A DNA stretch of 64,000 bases from Bacteroidaceae bacterium (GCA_017442185.1 JAFSAT010000014.1:1-64000), one strand, 5' to 3'. Shown: positions 18,805 through 26,833, numbered from the stretch's first letter. Program-made: numbers and translations. Notes: generated from the letters alone by a model not told the origin.

Positions 18805-19105
18805 GAAAAAGACGTGGGATTTCAACTTTGCTTATCCCAGTCTTTAGGCTCTCGCATTGCCCTATCCGAAAGATAAGCAACGCTGCCTGCCCACGTCGTG
18901 ATATATTATACTAACAACTGCACCGGTCGAACTGTTTCCATAGTTCGACGGCTGAAGATATAATACACACTTTGTGGACGTTGCGTTGCCGTATCTTCTC
19001 GGATTAAACTTGCGAGATTTAAAGACTTGAAGATAACGACGGTGAACGTCCTTTCCAAAAAAACAGAATCAATCGACCACCACCGATGGTGTGTTTCGAT
19101 GTACT
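18805..19105 (-). ncRNA. Probable structured RNA of about 300 nt (small RNA or leader with attenuator)
   Basis: The minus strand from a TATATTTG promoter box (19119-19112) to a T-run at 18810-18805 has no good reading frame but extensive pairing. The 3' end is an intrinsic-terminator-like hairpin: 18897-18890 (GACGTGGG) pairs with 18818-18811 (CCCACGTC), extended inside by TTGCTTATC (18880-18872, 18836-18828), then TTTTTC. The same segment (18896-18868) can instead pair with 18998-18974 through GAAGATA, GCAACGC and GTCCAC, a mutually exclusive long hairpin. A further hairpin is GTCGAACT...AGTTCGAC (about 18950-18927). It could be a stand-alone RNA such as a 6S-type RNA, or the leader of 17447-18739, whose start is only 65 bases beyond the terminator. 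It has no recognisable tmRNA or RNase P signature. Confidence 0.5.
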
Positions 19106-19121
19106 CTGATGCAAATATAAT

Positions 19122-19375
19122 AACAAACGAGCGAAATAAAATAAAACTTGCTTTATTATTTTGCAGCGAGTGAAGAAAATATTCGAGGTTTACCTCAAAT
19201 ATAATAACAAATGAGCGAAATAAAATAAATCTTGCTTTATTATTTTGCAGCGAGTGCCGACTAATATTCGAGATTTATCTCAAATAAAGCAACAAACGAG
19301 CTAAATAAAATAAAGTTTACTCTTTTTTTACATCGAATCCTGAAAAATCGAGAATAGTGGAGATTCACCTTAAAT
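19122..19375 (-). repeat. Tandem R2 repeats, period about 84 bases, promoter-bearing on the minus strand
   Basis: Two clear units begin at 19122 and 19206 and a degraded third at 19291. Each reads AACAAACGAGCGAAATAAAA...TTTTGCAGCGAGTG on the plus strand. On the minus strand the block is CACTCGCTGCAAAATAATAAAGCAAG...TTTCGCTCGTTTGTTATTATATTTG, ending in a -7-like TATATTTG at the first two unit boundaries. Single copies of the same block occur at 54406-54467 and 56131-56188. There are no distinct spacers or constant-length repeats, so it is not CRISPR. It lies directly upstream of the putative RNA 18805-19105. The remaining 19376-19446 stretch is AT-rich with nothing evident. Confidence 0.75.
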
Positions 19376-19446
19376 TATGATTATATGTTTTTAACACTGC
19401 AAACATATTGCTTTTATCCGGGTTCTTTTTATTTATGCTTCTCTTC

Positions 19447-19477
19447 TTGATTTTTTGATATAATTAACCTATCTTCG
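19447..19477 (+). promoter_or_regulatory. Promoter of the thioesterase operon
   Basis: CTTG at 19446-19449 and TATCTTCG at 19470-19477 with a 20-base spacer fit the Bacteroidetes pattern. It is followed by a leader containing AACAGCTTG and TTCTAAG just before the ATG at 19510, resembling a degraded R1 arm. Confidence 0.6.
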
Positions 19478-19509
19478 CTGCCGATAACAGCTTGTAAACG
19501 GTTTCTAAG

Positions 19510-19917
19510 ATGGAGAGAGAACTTTTTCGCCACAGAATGAAAGTGCGTGACTATGAGTGTGATGTGCAGGGTGTTGTGAATAATGCCAATTATCAGCACT
19601 ATATGGAGCATGCGCGACACGAATTTCTACTTTCGTGCGGTGTCAGTTTTTCTAAACTTCACGCCGAGGGTGTCGACTTTATGGTCTCTAAAGCCACCAT
19701 CGAATATAAAAATCCCCTAAGGGGCGACGACTTCTTCGACGTGGTGATAGATATGAAGCGCGAGGGGGCAAAACTTGTCTGCCTTCAGAATATTCACCGT
19801 TGCTCCGATGATAAGTTGTGTGCAAAAGGGCGAATAGAAATTGTGTCGGTGGTGAACGGAATGTTGAGCCGAGGAGAAAAGTTCGACGAACTGTTTGCAA
19901 ATTTTTTTAACAAATAA
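19510..19917 (+). CDS. Hotdog-fold acyl-CoA thioesterase (YbgC/4HBT family)
   Basis: A 135-residue cytoplasmic protein of the 4-hydroxybenzoyl-CoA thioesterase family. Members hydrolyse acyl-CoA or acyl-ACP thioesters. The signature VRDYECDVQGVVNNANYQHY (residues 11-30) contains the Asp that is catalytic in the family, followed by the helix MEHARHEFL and the strand segment ATIEYKNPLRGDD. Length is normal. It begins a rightward run with a small membrane protein and a CoA-transferase, which suggests a role in acyl-CoA turnover or fermentation, but the physiological substrate is not evident. Confidence 0.88.
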   Translation: MERELFRHRMKVRDYECDVQGVVNNANYQHYMEHARHEFLLSCGVSFSKLHAEGVDFMVSKATIEYKNPLRGDDFFDVVIDMKREGAKLVCLQNIHRCSDDKLCAKGRIEIVSVVNGMLSRGEKFDELFANFFNK

Positions 19918-19934
19918 ATTAAAATATCGCGCCT

Positions 19935-20312
19935 ATGAGTTCTATTTTAACATGGATAATTCTTGCACTGTTCGCATGGGGATTCTCTCGCATGAAAAAG
20001 GTTGCAGAAGAAGCAGCAAAAGAGGAAAAAGGGCCTGCAACGCCAATGCCATCCTCATTGGGCGAGGCATTTCCGAGTATAGAGGTATATAATCCGAATT
20101 TCGTCGATGATACTCAGAGCAATAAGAAAAAAAGCACCGACAGGCCTATCGACAAACGAAGCGCAGTAAATGTGAAAGCGCCTGCACCGCAGGTCGCCCA
20201 TAAGCCCTCGGTATCCACAAAAACATCAGGGCGCGAACATATCGCATTTCGCACAAAATCGGAGGCCAAACGCGCGTTCATCTATTCAGAGATATTCAAT
20301 AGAAAATATTGA
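19935..20312 (+). CDS. Small single-pass membrane protein, unknown function
   Basis: 125 residues. An N-terminal membrane helix (ILTWIILALFAWGF, residues 4-17) is followed by a basic residue stretch and a hydrophilic, Pro/Lys/Ser-rich, probably disordered region with a short conserved-looking end (FRTKSEAKRAFIYSEIFNR). The positively charged flank after the helix suggests the tail is cytoplasmic. It sits 17 bases after the thioesterase and 37 before the CoA-transferase, so co-transcription is likely. I recognise no domain. Confidence 0.65.
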   Translation: MSSILTWIILALFAWGFSRMKKVAEEAAKEEKGPATPMPSSLGEAFPSIEVYNPNFVDDTQSNKKKSTDRPIDKRSAVNVKAPAPQVAHKPSVSTKTSGREHIAFRTKSEAKRAFIYSEIFNRKY

Positions 20313-20349
20313 GATAATATAATATAAACAGCAAACACAATCAACATTT

Positions 20350-21834
20350 ATGGCATACCGTATAATATCCGCTCAAGAAGCGGCAACATATATTCACGAT
20401 GGCGATGGAGTAGGCATAAGCGGATTTACCCTCTCGGGAACACCAAAGACAGTGCTCCCCGAGGTGGCACGAATGGCCGAAGAGGCACATGCCGCAGGAA
20501 AATCTTTCAAAATAGACCTCTATTCGGGAGCATCCACAGGAGACGCAATCGACGGAGCACTCACCAAGGCGCAGGCAATACGATTCCGCGCTCCGTTCAT
20601 CTCGAATCCTACGGTGCGCACTGCCATAAATAACAGCGAAATGACATACACCGACCTCCACCTCTCCATGATGGCACAAGACTTGCGATATGGATTCATG
20701 GGCAAGGTCGACGTGGCAATCCTCGAAGCAGTGGATATTACCGACGACGGAAAAGTGTATCTAACCACAGCAGGAGGCATAGGACAAACAGTGGCGAATC
20801 TGGCCGAGCGTATCATCATCGAACGCAATGTGTATCATCATACAATAGGACTGCACGATGTCTATGAACCCGAAACCCCGCCCTATCGCAAAGAGATACC
20901 AATCTATCGCGCCGACGACAGAATAGGTCGCCCCTATGTTCAGGTCGACCCGAAGAAGGTTGTGGGCATCGTCGAGGTGAATATGCCTAACGAAGTGGTG
21001 GTGTTCAAAGAACTTGACGAAGTTACACGCAAGATTGGCGAAAATGTGGTGGATTTTATCGTTTCGGATATGAAGCGCGGCATAATTCCGGCCGAGGGGC
21101 TGCCTATACAGAGCGGAATAGGCAATGTGGCAAACGCTGTGCTCAAAGGGCTCGAGAATTGCAACGAGATACCCCCACTGTACCTCTATTCCGAAGTGTT
21201 GCAGGATTCTGTGATAAAACTGATGGAGCTTGGTCGTGTGAAAGCCGGCAGCACCTGCTCACTCTCGCTCAGCCGCGAGTGTCTCGACCATGTATATGAG
21301 AACCTCGACTTTTTCCGCGATAAACTTGTGTTGCGTCCATCGGAGATATCCAATCATCCCGAGGTTATACGCCGCTTGGGCATCATTGCCATGAATACAG
21401 CCATAGAGGTTGATTTGTATGGATGCGTAAATTCGTCGCACATTTGCGGCACACGTCTTATGAACGGCATAGGCGGTTCGGGCGACTTTGCACGTAACGC
21501 ATATATCTCTATTTTCACATGTCCTTCTACTCAAAAAGGGGGCATGATAAGCTCCATTGTGCCAATGGTGACACATCCCGACCACACAGAGCACGATGTT
21601 AACATTGTGGCAACCGAGTATGGCGTTGCCGACCTGCGCGGCAAGGGACCGGATGAACGTGCCCGCCTGCTTATCGAAAAGTGTGCCCACCCCGATTACA
21701 AGCAACTTCTTTGGGACTATCTGAAAATTGCCAAGAAAGGACACGTCTGTCACAATGTGGCTGCGGCATTGGGAATGCATGCAACATTTGAACGCGAGGG
21801 GGATATGCGCAAGACCGATTGGAACCGATTCTGA
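20350..21834 (+). CDS. Acetyl-CoA hydrolase/transferase family, probable succinate:acetate CoA-transferase
   Basis: A 494-residue class I CoA-transferase of the acetyl-CoA hydrolase group. Such enzymes move CoA between succinate, acetate or propionate and supply fermentative energy steps in Bacteroidales that excrete succinate, acetate and propionate. Visible landmarks are an N-terminal GDGVGISGFTLSG loop, the active-site Glu in LYSEVLQDS (Glu282) and the oxyanion or CoA-binding region GIGGSGDFARNAYIS. Length matches the family. The gene is 3 bases upstream of the SpoU methyltransferase and probably co-transcribed. The exact donor/acceptor pair is inferred from family usage only. Confidence 0.9.
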   Translation: MAYRIISAQEAATYIHDGDGVGISGFTLSGTPKTVLPEVARMAEEAHAAGKSFKIDLYSGASTGDAIDGALTKAQAIRFRAPFISNPTVRTAINNSEMTYTDLHLSMMAQDLRYGFMGKVDVAILEAVDITDDGKVYLTTAGGIGQTVANLAERIIIERNVYHHTIGLHDVYEPETPPYRKEIPIYRADDRIGRPYVQVDPKKVVGIVEVNMPNEVVVFKELDEVTRKIGENVVDFIVSDMKRGIIPAEGLPIQSGIGNVANAVLKGLENCNEIPPLYLYSEVLQDSVIKLMELGRVKAGSTCSLSLSRECLDHVYENLDFFRDKLVLRPSEISNHPEVIRRLGIIAMNTAIEVDLYGCVNSSHICGTRLMNGIGGSGDFARNAYISIFTCPSTQKGGMISSIVPMVTHPDHTEHDVNIVATEYGVADLRGKGPDERARLLIEKCAHPDYKQLLWDYLKIAKKGHVCHNVAAALGMHATFEREGDMRKTDWNRF

Positions 21835-21837
21835 GAG

Positions 21838-22374
21838 ATGAGGAAAAAACCTATTACGGAAATGGGGCGCATGGGGCGCGAAGAGTTTGCCCTATCGGAA
21901 AAACTGCCTCTAACGGTGATACTCGATAATGTTCGCAGTCTGCACAATGTAGGCTCTGTGTTTCGTACATCGGATGCTTTTCGTGTGGAGCGTCTGCTGC
22001 TGTGCGGAATTACTGCCACTCCTCCGCAGGCCGAGATACACAAAACGGCGTTGGGAGCCGAGGATGTGGTGGAGTGGGACTATTTTGCCGACACCATGCA
22101 GGCCGTAGATATGTTGCGCAAGCAGGGATATGATATTTATGCCATCGAGCAGGTTGAGGAGAGTATACCGTTGCAACACTTTACGGTAGAAGAGGGTCGA
22201 CGCTATGCCGTAATCTTGGGTAACGAAGTAAAAGGGGTGCAACAACAGGTGGTGGATGCTTGTGACGGCTCTATCGAGATTCCTCAGTTCGGCACCAAAC
22301 ACTCGTTGAATGTGTCGGTGACGGCGGGCATGGTCATTTGGGCTTTTGCATGCAAGGCCGGATGGGTTGTTTAG
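21838..22374 (+). CDS. TrmH/SpoU-family RNA 2'-O-methyltransferase
   Basis: A 178-residue SPOUT methyltransferase that transfers a methyl group from S-adenosylmethionine to a ribose 2'-OH of tRNA or rRNA. The three SpoU motifs are intact: LDNVRSLHNVGSVFRTSDAF (30-49, catalytic Arg/Asn), VILGNEVKGV (121-130) and IEIPQFGTKHSLNVSVTAG, which completes the trefoil knot. It has no N-terminal substrate-binding extension, like the short TrmH/TrmL-type enzymes. It lies 3 bases after the CoA-transferase and ends 3 bases from the convergent DUF4294 gene. The target nucleotide is not determinable here. Confidence 0.9.
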   Translation: MRKKPITEMGRMGREEFALSEKLPLTVILDNVRSLHNVGSVFRTSDAFRVERLLLCGITATPPQAEIHKTALGAEDVVEWDYFADTMQAVDMLRKQGYDIYAIEQVEESIPLQHFTVEEGRRYAVILGNEVKGVQQQVVDACDGSIEIPQFGTKHSLNVSVTAGMVIWAFACKAGWVV

Positions 22375-22377
22375 AGC

Positions 22378-22986
22378 CTATATCTGTCCGGTGAGCACTT
22401 GTGTCACAACGCGCTCAATCAAAATGTCATCGCCTGTGGGGTCATACTCTTTCTTAAGGCTTGCGCCGAACAGCGATGCAAAGGTGTTGTAAAATGCAGC
22501 CTTGAAACTGCCCATGAACAGTTGTATCAGTTGATAGGCATTCTGGTTGCACTCTCTGTCTATAAGTTTTATCAGCAGTTTCCCCTGCCGTAGGGTCAGT
22601 TTTTTCATCTTTGGAGTGTATTGCTCTTTAAGCCCTTTTTCAAGCACCTTAAGGTGCTTCTCGCGTGTCGCATCGTCGGGCATCTTTTGCATAAGTTCGT
22701 AGGTCTCTATGATTATAGTGCGTATTTCGGCTGCCAACGGTAACACCTTTTTTACATCGCGCACAAGACGGTCGTAATTCCTGCGTTGACGTTTGCTCTT
22801 GAAATTTATCGGTGCATAGGCATAGTGCATCGGCAGTTTTATGTGCGGAATAGTTTCGCCTTTGTGAATGGTTACGCCCACGATATATGCCTTTAAGGGA
22901 TGCCGGGGTATGGTATCCTGCGCACGACACTCTGTGGCAATGGCAATTAAGAGCATCGTTAGTATGTATACCGTATGTTTTTTCAT
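22378..22986 (-). CDS. DUF4294 secreted protein
   Basis: About 202 residues from MKKHTVYILTM, with a signal peptide ending in CRAQD. This ATG (22986) follows a promoter at 23012-23005, so the upstream in-frame ATG at 23034 would be untranscribed. The body matches DUF4294, a Bacteroidetes-specific family of unknown function: the segment KRQRRNYDRLVRDVKKVLP (about 66-84), a helical middle and LIDRECNQNAYQLIQLF. It is mostly helical and basic, likely periplasmic. It converges with the SpoU methyltransferase and shares an intergenic region with the divergent ABC exporter. Confidence 0.82.
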   Translation of the reverse strand: MKKHTVYILTMLLIAIATECRAQDTIPRHPLKAYIVGVTIHKGETIPHIKLPMHYAYAPINFKSKRQRRNYDRLVRDVKKVLPLAAEIRTIIIETYELMQKMPDDATREKHLKVLEKGLKEQYTPKMKKLTLRQGKLLIKLIDRECNQNAYQLIQLFMGSFKAAFYNTFASLFGASLKKEYDPTGDDILIERVVTQVLTGQI

Positions 22987-23004
22987 GCCGGCGATAATTT
23001 TCGG

Positions 23005-23036
23005 CAAAAGTAGTTCAAATATCGCTTTTTGCACAA
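23005..23036 (-). promoter_or_regulatory. Promoter of the DUF4294 gene
   Basis: On the minus strand TTG (23036-23034) is followed after about 21 bases by TACTTTTG (23012-23005), about 20 bases before the ATG at 22986. This placement supports the shorter start. Confidence 0.6.
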
Positions 23037-23077
23037 CTTGTATCGTTAAAAATAGTGTGTAAACAAATAAAAAGCAC

Positions 23078-23085
23078 TATCTTCG
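23078..23085 (+). promoter_or_regulatory. -7 box upstream of the ABC exporter
   Basis: TATCTTCG followed by C matches the -7 consensus. No clear TTG lies 20 bases upstream, so the -33 element is weak. It is followed about 38 bases later by the R1 element, which would therefore be transcribed in the leader. Confidence 0.5.
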
Positions 23086-23122
23086 CACATTGTTTGCAGT
23101 GTTCGTTGTGCGCTGTGTAATG

Positions 23123-23260
23123 TTTAAGAAGCTGTTTAGTTTATATCGTTTGCTTCTATATAGGGCAAAAACCGACTGTTTTTTGAATATAAGACAGTCG
23201 CAAAAAAGATGAAACAGCCTCATGAATAAAGTTTTAATGGAAATATAAACAGCTTCTAAT
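23123..23260 (+). repeat. R1 inverted-repeat leader element (type example)
   Basis: The left arm TTTAAGAAGCTGTTTAGTTTATAT begins at 23123; the right arm ATATAAACAGCTTCTAAT ends at 23260, four bases before the ATG of the ABC exporter. The arms share a 12-base perfect complement. Between them is an inner hairpin, CGACTGT...ACAGTCG. The element lies wholly between a TATCTTCG promoter box and the start codon, so the transcript could fold into a closed stem that presents or hides the start site. Confidence 0.7.
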
Positions 23261-23264
23261 ATCT

Positions 23265-25106
23265 ATGAAAGAATTTTTCAAAGTCCTCAAAAGGTACATT
23301 CCTCCTTACAAGAAGTATTTGGTGATGTCGTTCATTTTTACATTCGTGTCGGCAGTGCTGAATGTATTTTCATTTGTAATAATAATTCCTATTCTTGAGA
23401 TTCTCTTCAAGATGCGTGAGAGTGTGAAGGCTGAATTTATTCCCTGGGGACAGATGAGCATCGAGAATATGCAAGAGGTGGTGATGAACAACTGTAACTA
23501 TTATCTGAACACTCTTATCGAGACGAGCGGTGCATCGACCACATTGTTGCTTTTAGGTATCTTCCTTATTGTGATGACTTTGCTCAAGACTGCTGCCTAT
23601 TTTGCATCGTCGGCCGCGATAATACCGTTGCGAACCGGCGTGGTGCGCGATATTAGAACACAGCTCTACGATAAGGTGCTGTCGTTGCCTTTAGGCTTCT
23701 TTACCAACGAGAGAAAGGGCGATATAATTGCGCGTATGAGTGGCGATGTCATTGAGGTCGAAAATTCCATTGCAAGTTCTCTTGACATGCTGATAAAGAA
23801 TCCGATACTCATAGTCATATATTTCGGTACAATGCTTTATGTAAGTTGGGAACTTACACTGTTCACAATTTCGGTGATTCCGGTGCTGGGCTGGATAATG
23901 GGACTTGTGGGGCGCAAGCTTAAACAAAAATCGCTGTTGGCACAAGGTAAGTTGAGCGAGACAATGTCGCAAATGGAAGAGACGCTGGGGGGATTACGCA
24001 TAGTAAAGGCTTTTCTTGCCGAGCATAAAATGTCGACACGCTTCCTTAAAGTGAGCAACGAACTTCGCAATGCCACAATGCGTGTCACCATGCGTCAGGC
24101 GATGGCTCATCCTGTGAGCGAATTTTTAGGTACATGTGTGATAGTTATTGTGCTATGGTTCGGTGGAACACTTATTCTGGGTAACAATTCTCCAATCTCG
24201 GCTCCGGAATTTATATACTATATGACAATTCTTTACAGTATAATAAACCCGTTGAAAGAATTTTCCAAGGCATCGTACAGTATTCCGCGCGGTCTTGCAT
24301 CGGTGGAGCGTATTGATAAAATACTGAAAACCGAGAATCCTATAACCGACAAAGAGGGGGCTGTTGCCATAAACGGAATGAACAAGGGTATAGAGTACCG
24401 AGGATTGACATTCTCATACGATGGCGAGAGAAATATTCTTACCGATATTAACCTTACCATAGAAAAAGGCAAGACGGTGGCAATTGTAGGACAATCCGGC
24501 TCGGGAAAATCCACAATGGTCGACCTTATTCCCCGATATTATGATGCAACGGGCGGGCAGATTCTTATAGATGGCAGGGATGTAAGGGATATGACAGTAA
24601 AGTCGTTGCGTACACTCATAGGAAATGTTAATCAGGAAGCAATACTCTTTAACGATACATTCTACAATAATATAACATTCGGCGTAGAGAATGCTACAAT
24701 GGAGCAGGTGATAGAGGCAGCCAAAATTGCCAATGCCCACGACTTTATAATGGCCTCGGAGAATGGCTATGATACAACTGTGGGCGACCGCGGATGCCGT
24801 CTCTCGGGCGGACAGCGTCAGCGCATCAGCATTGCACGTGCAATCTTGAAAAATCCGCCGATACTTATCCTTGATGAGGCTACATCGGCACTCGATACAG
24901 AGAGTGAGCGTCTTGTGCAAGAGGCTTTGGAACGTTTGATGAAGACGCGCACAACAATTGCCATTGCGCACCGTCTGTCCACAATAAAGAATGCCGACGA
25001 GATATGTGTTCTAAAAGACGGACGCATTGTGGAGCGCGGCACGCACGAAGAACTGTTGGCCCTCGACGGGGTGTATAAACGTTTGAACGATATGCAGACT
25101 CTGTAA
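23265..25106 (+). CDS. ABC exporter, fused permease/ATPase (MsbA-like)
   Basis: A 613-residue half-transporter that would homodimerise in the inner membrane. The six-helix exporter transmembrane domain spans about residues 18-325. The nucleotide-binding domain (370-613) has Walker A GQSGSGKSTMVDL near 408, Q-loop NVNQEAILF, signature LSGGQRQRIS near 516, Walker B ILILDEATSALD and the switch His in AIAHRLS. The MsbA-like family exports lipid A, other lipids or drugs. A lipid role is plausible but not shown by context. The gene has an R1 element in its leader and is followed 18 bases later by the LOG gene. Confidence 0.9.
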   Translation: MKEFFKVLKRYIPPYKKYLVMSFIFTFVSAVLNVFSFVIIIPILEILFKMRESVKAEFIPWGQMSIENMQEVVMNNCNYYLNTLIETSGASTTLLLLGIFLIVMTLLKTAAYFASSAAIIPLRTGVVRDIRTQLYDKVLSLPLGFFTNERKGDIIARMSGDVIEVENSIASSLDMLIKNPILIVIYFGTMLYVSWELTLFTISVIPVLGWIMGLVGRKLKQKSLLAQGKLSETMSQMEETLGGLRIVKAFLAEHKMSTRFLKVSNELRNATMRVTMRQAMAHPVSEFLGTCVIVIVLWFGGTLILGNNSPISAPEFIYYMTILYSIINPLKEFSKASYSIPRGLASVERIDKILKTENPITDKEGAVAINGMNKGIEYRGLTFSYDGERNILTDINLTIEKGKTVAIVGQSGSGKSTMVDLIPRYYDATGGQILIDGRDVRDMTVKSLRTLIGNVNQEAILFNDTFYNNITFGVENATMEQVIEAAKIANAHDFIMASENGYDTTVGDRGCRLSGGQRQRISIARAILKNPPILILDEATSALDTESERLVQEALERLMKTRTTIAIAHRLSTIKNADEICVLKDGRIVERGTHEELLALDGVYKRLNDMQTL

Positions 25107-25124
25107 AACACACTTCTTGAAATT

Positions 25125-25670
25125 ATGTCAATAAACAGTGTGGGAATATTCTGTGCGGCGTCGGAAAGTATTGCATCTGAATATGCGGCGCAAGCACAAG
25201 AGGTTGGGACATTGATAGGTCGAATGAGACTTACGATGGTTTACGGCGGGGCGGCAGCAGGTCTTATGGAACAGACAGCGCAAGCCGCACGCAATGCAGG
25301 AGCACACATTATAGGTGTGGTACCGAAAATTTTGGAACAAAGGAATCGTGTGAGTTGTTTATTGGATGAGCGTGTGGTGACGGATAATCTGAGCGACCGC
25401 AAGGATAACATTCTGTCTCGCAGCGATTTGCTTGTGGCACTTCCCGGAGGCATCGGCACTCTTGACGAGATTTTTCATGTGCTTGCCGCTGCAACAATAG
25501 GCTATCATTGCAAGCCTGTGGTGCTGTATGCAACCGATGGCTTCTGGGATGATGTAATTGCAATGATTCGACGTTTGAAGCTGAATGGTTTTGTGCGCTG
25601 CAATGTTGAAGAATTGCTTTTGGTGGCACGCAATATTTATGAACTTGAGAATATTTTAAAAGAGAGATAA
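25125..25670 (+). CDS. LOG-family protein (TIGR00730), probable nucleotide 5'-monophosphate phosphoribohydrolase
   Basis: A 181-residue Rossmann-fold protein of the LOG (lysine decarboxylase-like) family. Characterised members hydrolyse cytokinin riboside 5'-monophosphates or other nucleoside monophosphates to base and ribose 5-phosphate. The motif PGGIGTLDEIF near residue 107 carries the catalytic Glu and phosphate loop, and VYGGAAAGLM near 40 is the nucleotide-binding loop. The family Arg is present in the segment following SDRKDNILSRSD. It is close behind the ABC exporter and probably co-transcribed, though the functions are not obviously linked. Confidence 0.88.
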   Translation: MSINSVGIFCAASESIASEYAAQAQEVGTLIGRMRLTMVYGGAAAGLMEQTAQAARNAGAHIIGVVPKILEQRNRVSCLLDERVVTDNLSDRKDNILSRSDLLVALPGGIGTLDEIFHVLAAATIGYHCKPVVLYATDGFWDDVIAMIRRLKLNGFVRCNVEELLLVARNIYELENILKER

Positions 25671-25814
25671 CAGTGCGCCCGGCGGCTTTTTACAGATATA
25701 TCGGAGTGTTTGCAGGTTGCAGAATAAAGAATAGATAAACGAAAAAAACAAGAAGCCCTCAAAGAAGCTGTTATAGAAGAATATTCGTCAATTAAACATA
25801 AGCAACTTCGGAAT

Positions 25815-26753
25815 ATGAAAAGAGTAATAGGAATAGGCGAGACAATACTTGATGTTCTCTTTAAGGATGATGTGCCTGTGAAGGCTGTGCCCGGCGGCAG
25901 CACCTTTAACAGCATGATTTCTTTAGGAAGAATGGGACTGAACGCTGCTTTTATAAGTGAGGTAGGTAATGACAGGGTGGGGCGAATGATACTCGACGCT
26001 CTGCGTGACAGCGGTGTGGATGCTTCATCGGTGTGCAGTTTTGCAGATGGAAAATCACCGCTCTCGTTGGCTTTTTTGAATAGTGACAATGATGCCGAAT
26101 ATCTTTTCTATAAGGATTATCCAAACAATCGTCTTGATGTGGAATATCCTCAAATAAATCCCGATGATATTGTGATTTATGGCTCCTATTTTGTTCTTAA
26201 CCCGGTGTTGCGCAGTAAGACCAAAGCCTTTTTGGAATATGCCCACGAGCGTGGAGCAATACTCTATTATGATATAAATTTCCGAAAAAACCATATAAGC
26301 GAGCGTGTTAAGTTGGGCGAAGCGTTGCTCGAAAATTTAGAATATGCAGATATTGTACGTGGCTCCTGCGAGGATTTTGAAAATCTGTATAATATGACTG
26401 ATGCTTCGCGCATCTATCAAGAGAAAATAAAATTCTACTGTCCGAATTTTATATTTACCCGAGGCGGTGGCAGTGTCTCGCTCTTTACAAATGCCGGTAC
26501 AAAAGAGTATGCAGCAGCCAAGGTAGAGGTGCGAAGCACCGTCGGAGCTGGTGATAATTTTAACGCAGGGGTGGTGTATGGCCTTGCAACAGACAATGTT
26601 TCGTTGGGCGAACTTGGTTCATTGAGCCAATCGGAGTGGGACAGAATAATTGCTTGTGCTCTTGATTTCAGTTCTCATGCCTGTACGCTGCTCGATAATT
26701 ATGTGGATAAGGAGTGGGCTGCCGACTACGCTGCCAAACATTGTTGCAATTGA
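25815..26753 (+). CDS. PfkB-family carbohydrate kinase
   Basis: A 312-residue ribokinase-fold sugar kinase. The N-terminal signature GGSTFNSMISLGRMG (about 26-40) binds the sugar, and the C-terminal VGAGDNFNAGVVYG near residue 245 holds the anion hole and catalytic Asp. Family substrates include fructose, ribose, 2-keto-3-deoxygluconate and nucleosides. Fructokinase is a common annotation for this branch in Bacteroidales, but the specificity cannot be read here. The leader contains a partial R1 arm (AAGAAGCTGTT at 25763) and the gene is followed by a strong terminator, so it is probably monocistronic. Confidence 0.87.
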   Translation: MKRVIGIGETILDVLFKDDVPVKAVPGGSTFNSMISLGRMGLNAAFISEVGNDRVGRMILDALRDSGVDASSVCSFADGKSPLSLAFLNSDNDAEYLFYKDYPNNRLDVEYPQINPDDIVIYGSYFVLNPVLRSKTKAFLEYAHERGAILYYDINFRKNHISERVKLGEALLENLEYADIVRGSCEDFENLYNMTDASRIYQEKIKFYCPNFIFTRGGGSVSLFTNAGTKEYAAAKVEVRSTVGAGDNFNAGVVYGLATDNVSLGELGSLSQSEWDRIIACALDFSSHACTLLDNYVDKEWAADYAAKHCCN

Positions 26754-26788
26754 TTCTTGCAGGCTTGACATAAAAGCATTTTGTAATA

Positions 26789-26823
26789 CCAATCTTTTTG
26801 AAACACAGTTTCAAAAAGATTGG
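26789..26823 (+). terminator. Terminator after the PfkB kinase
   Basis: CCAATCTTTTTGAAAC and its exact complement GTTTCAAAAAGATTGG enclose a 3-base loop, followed by ACTATTTTTG. The stem is A/T-rich but perfect over 16 bases. Confidence 0.8.
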
Positions 26824-26825
26824 AC

Positions 26826-26833
26826 TATTTTTG
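26826..26833 (+). promoter_or_regulatory. -7 box of the RND efflux operon
   Basis: TATTTTTG fits the -7 consensus and starts three bases after the preceding terminator stem; no -33 element is evident. The leader to the ATG at 26899 is about 60 bases. The terminator T-run and this box overlap functionally. Confidence 0.45.

Noticed and set aside
18805-19105. Assignment of the structured RNA to tmRNA or RNase P RNA
   Set aside because: I see no tRNA-Ala-like ends, no tag frame, and none of the conserved RNase P core sequence; the element is left unnamed.
19122-19375. Tandem repeats as a possible CRISPR array
   Set aside because: The period is about 84 bases with most of the unit conserved, there are no unique spacers of constant length, and no cas genes are near.
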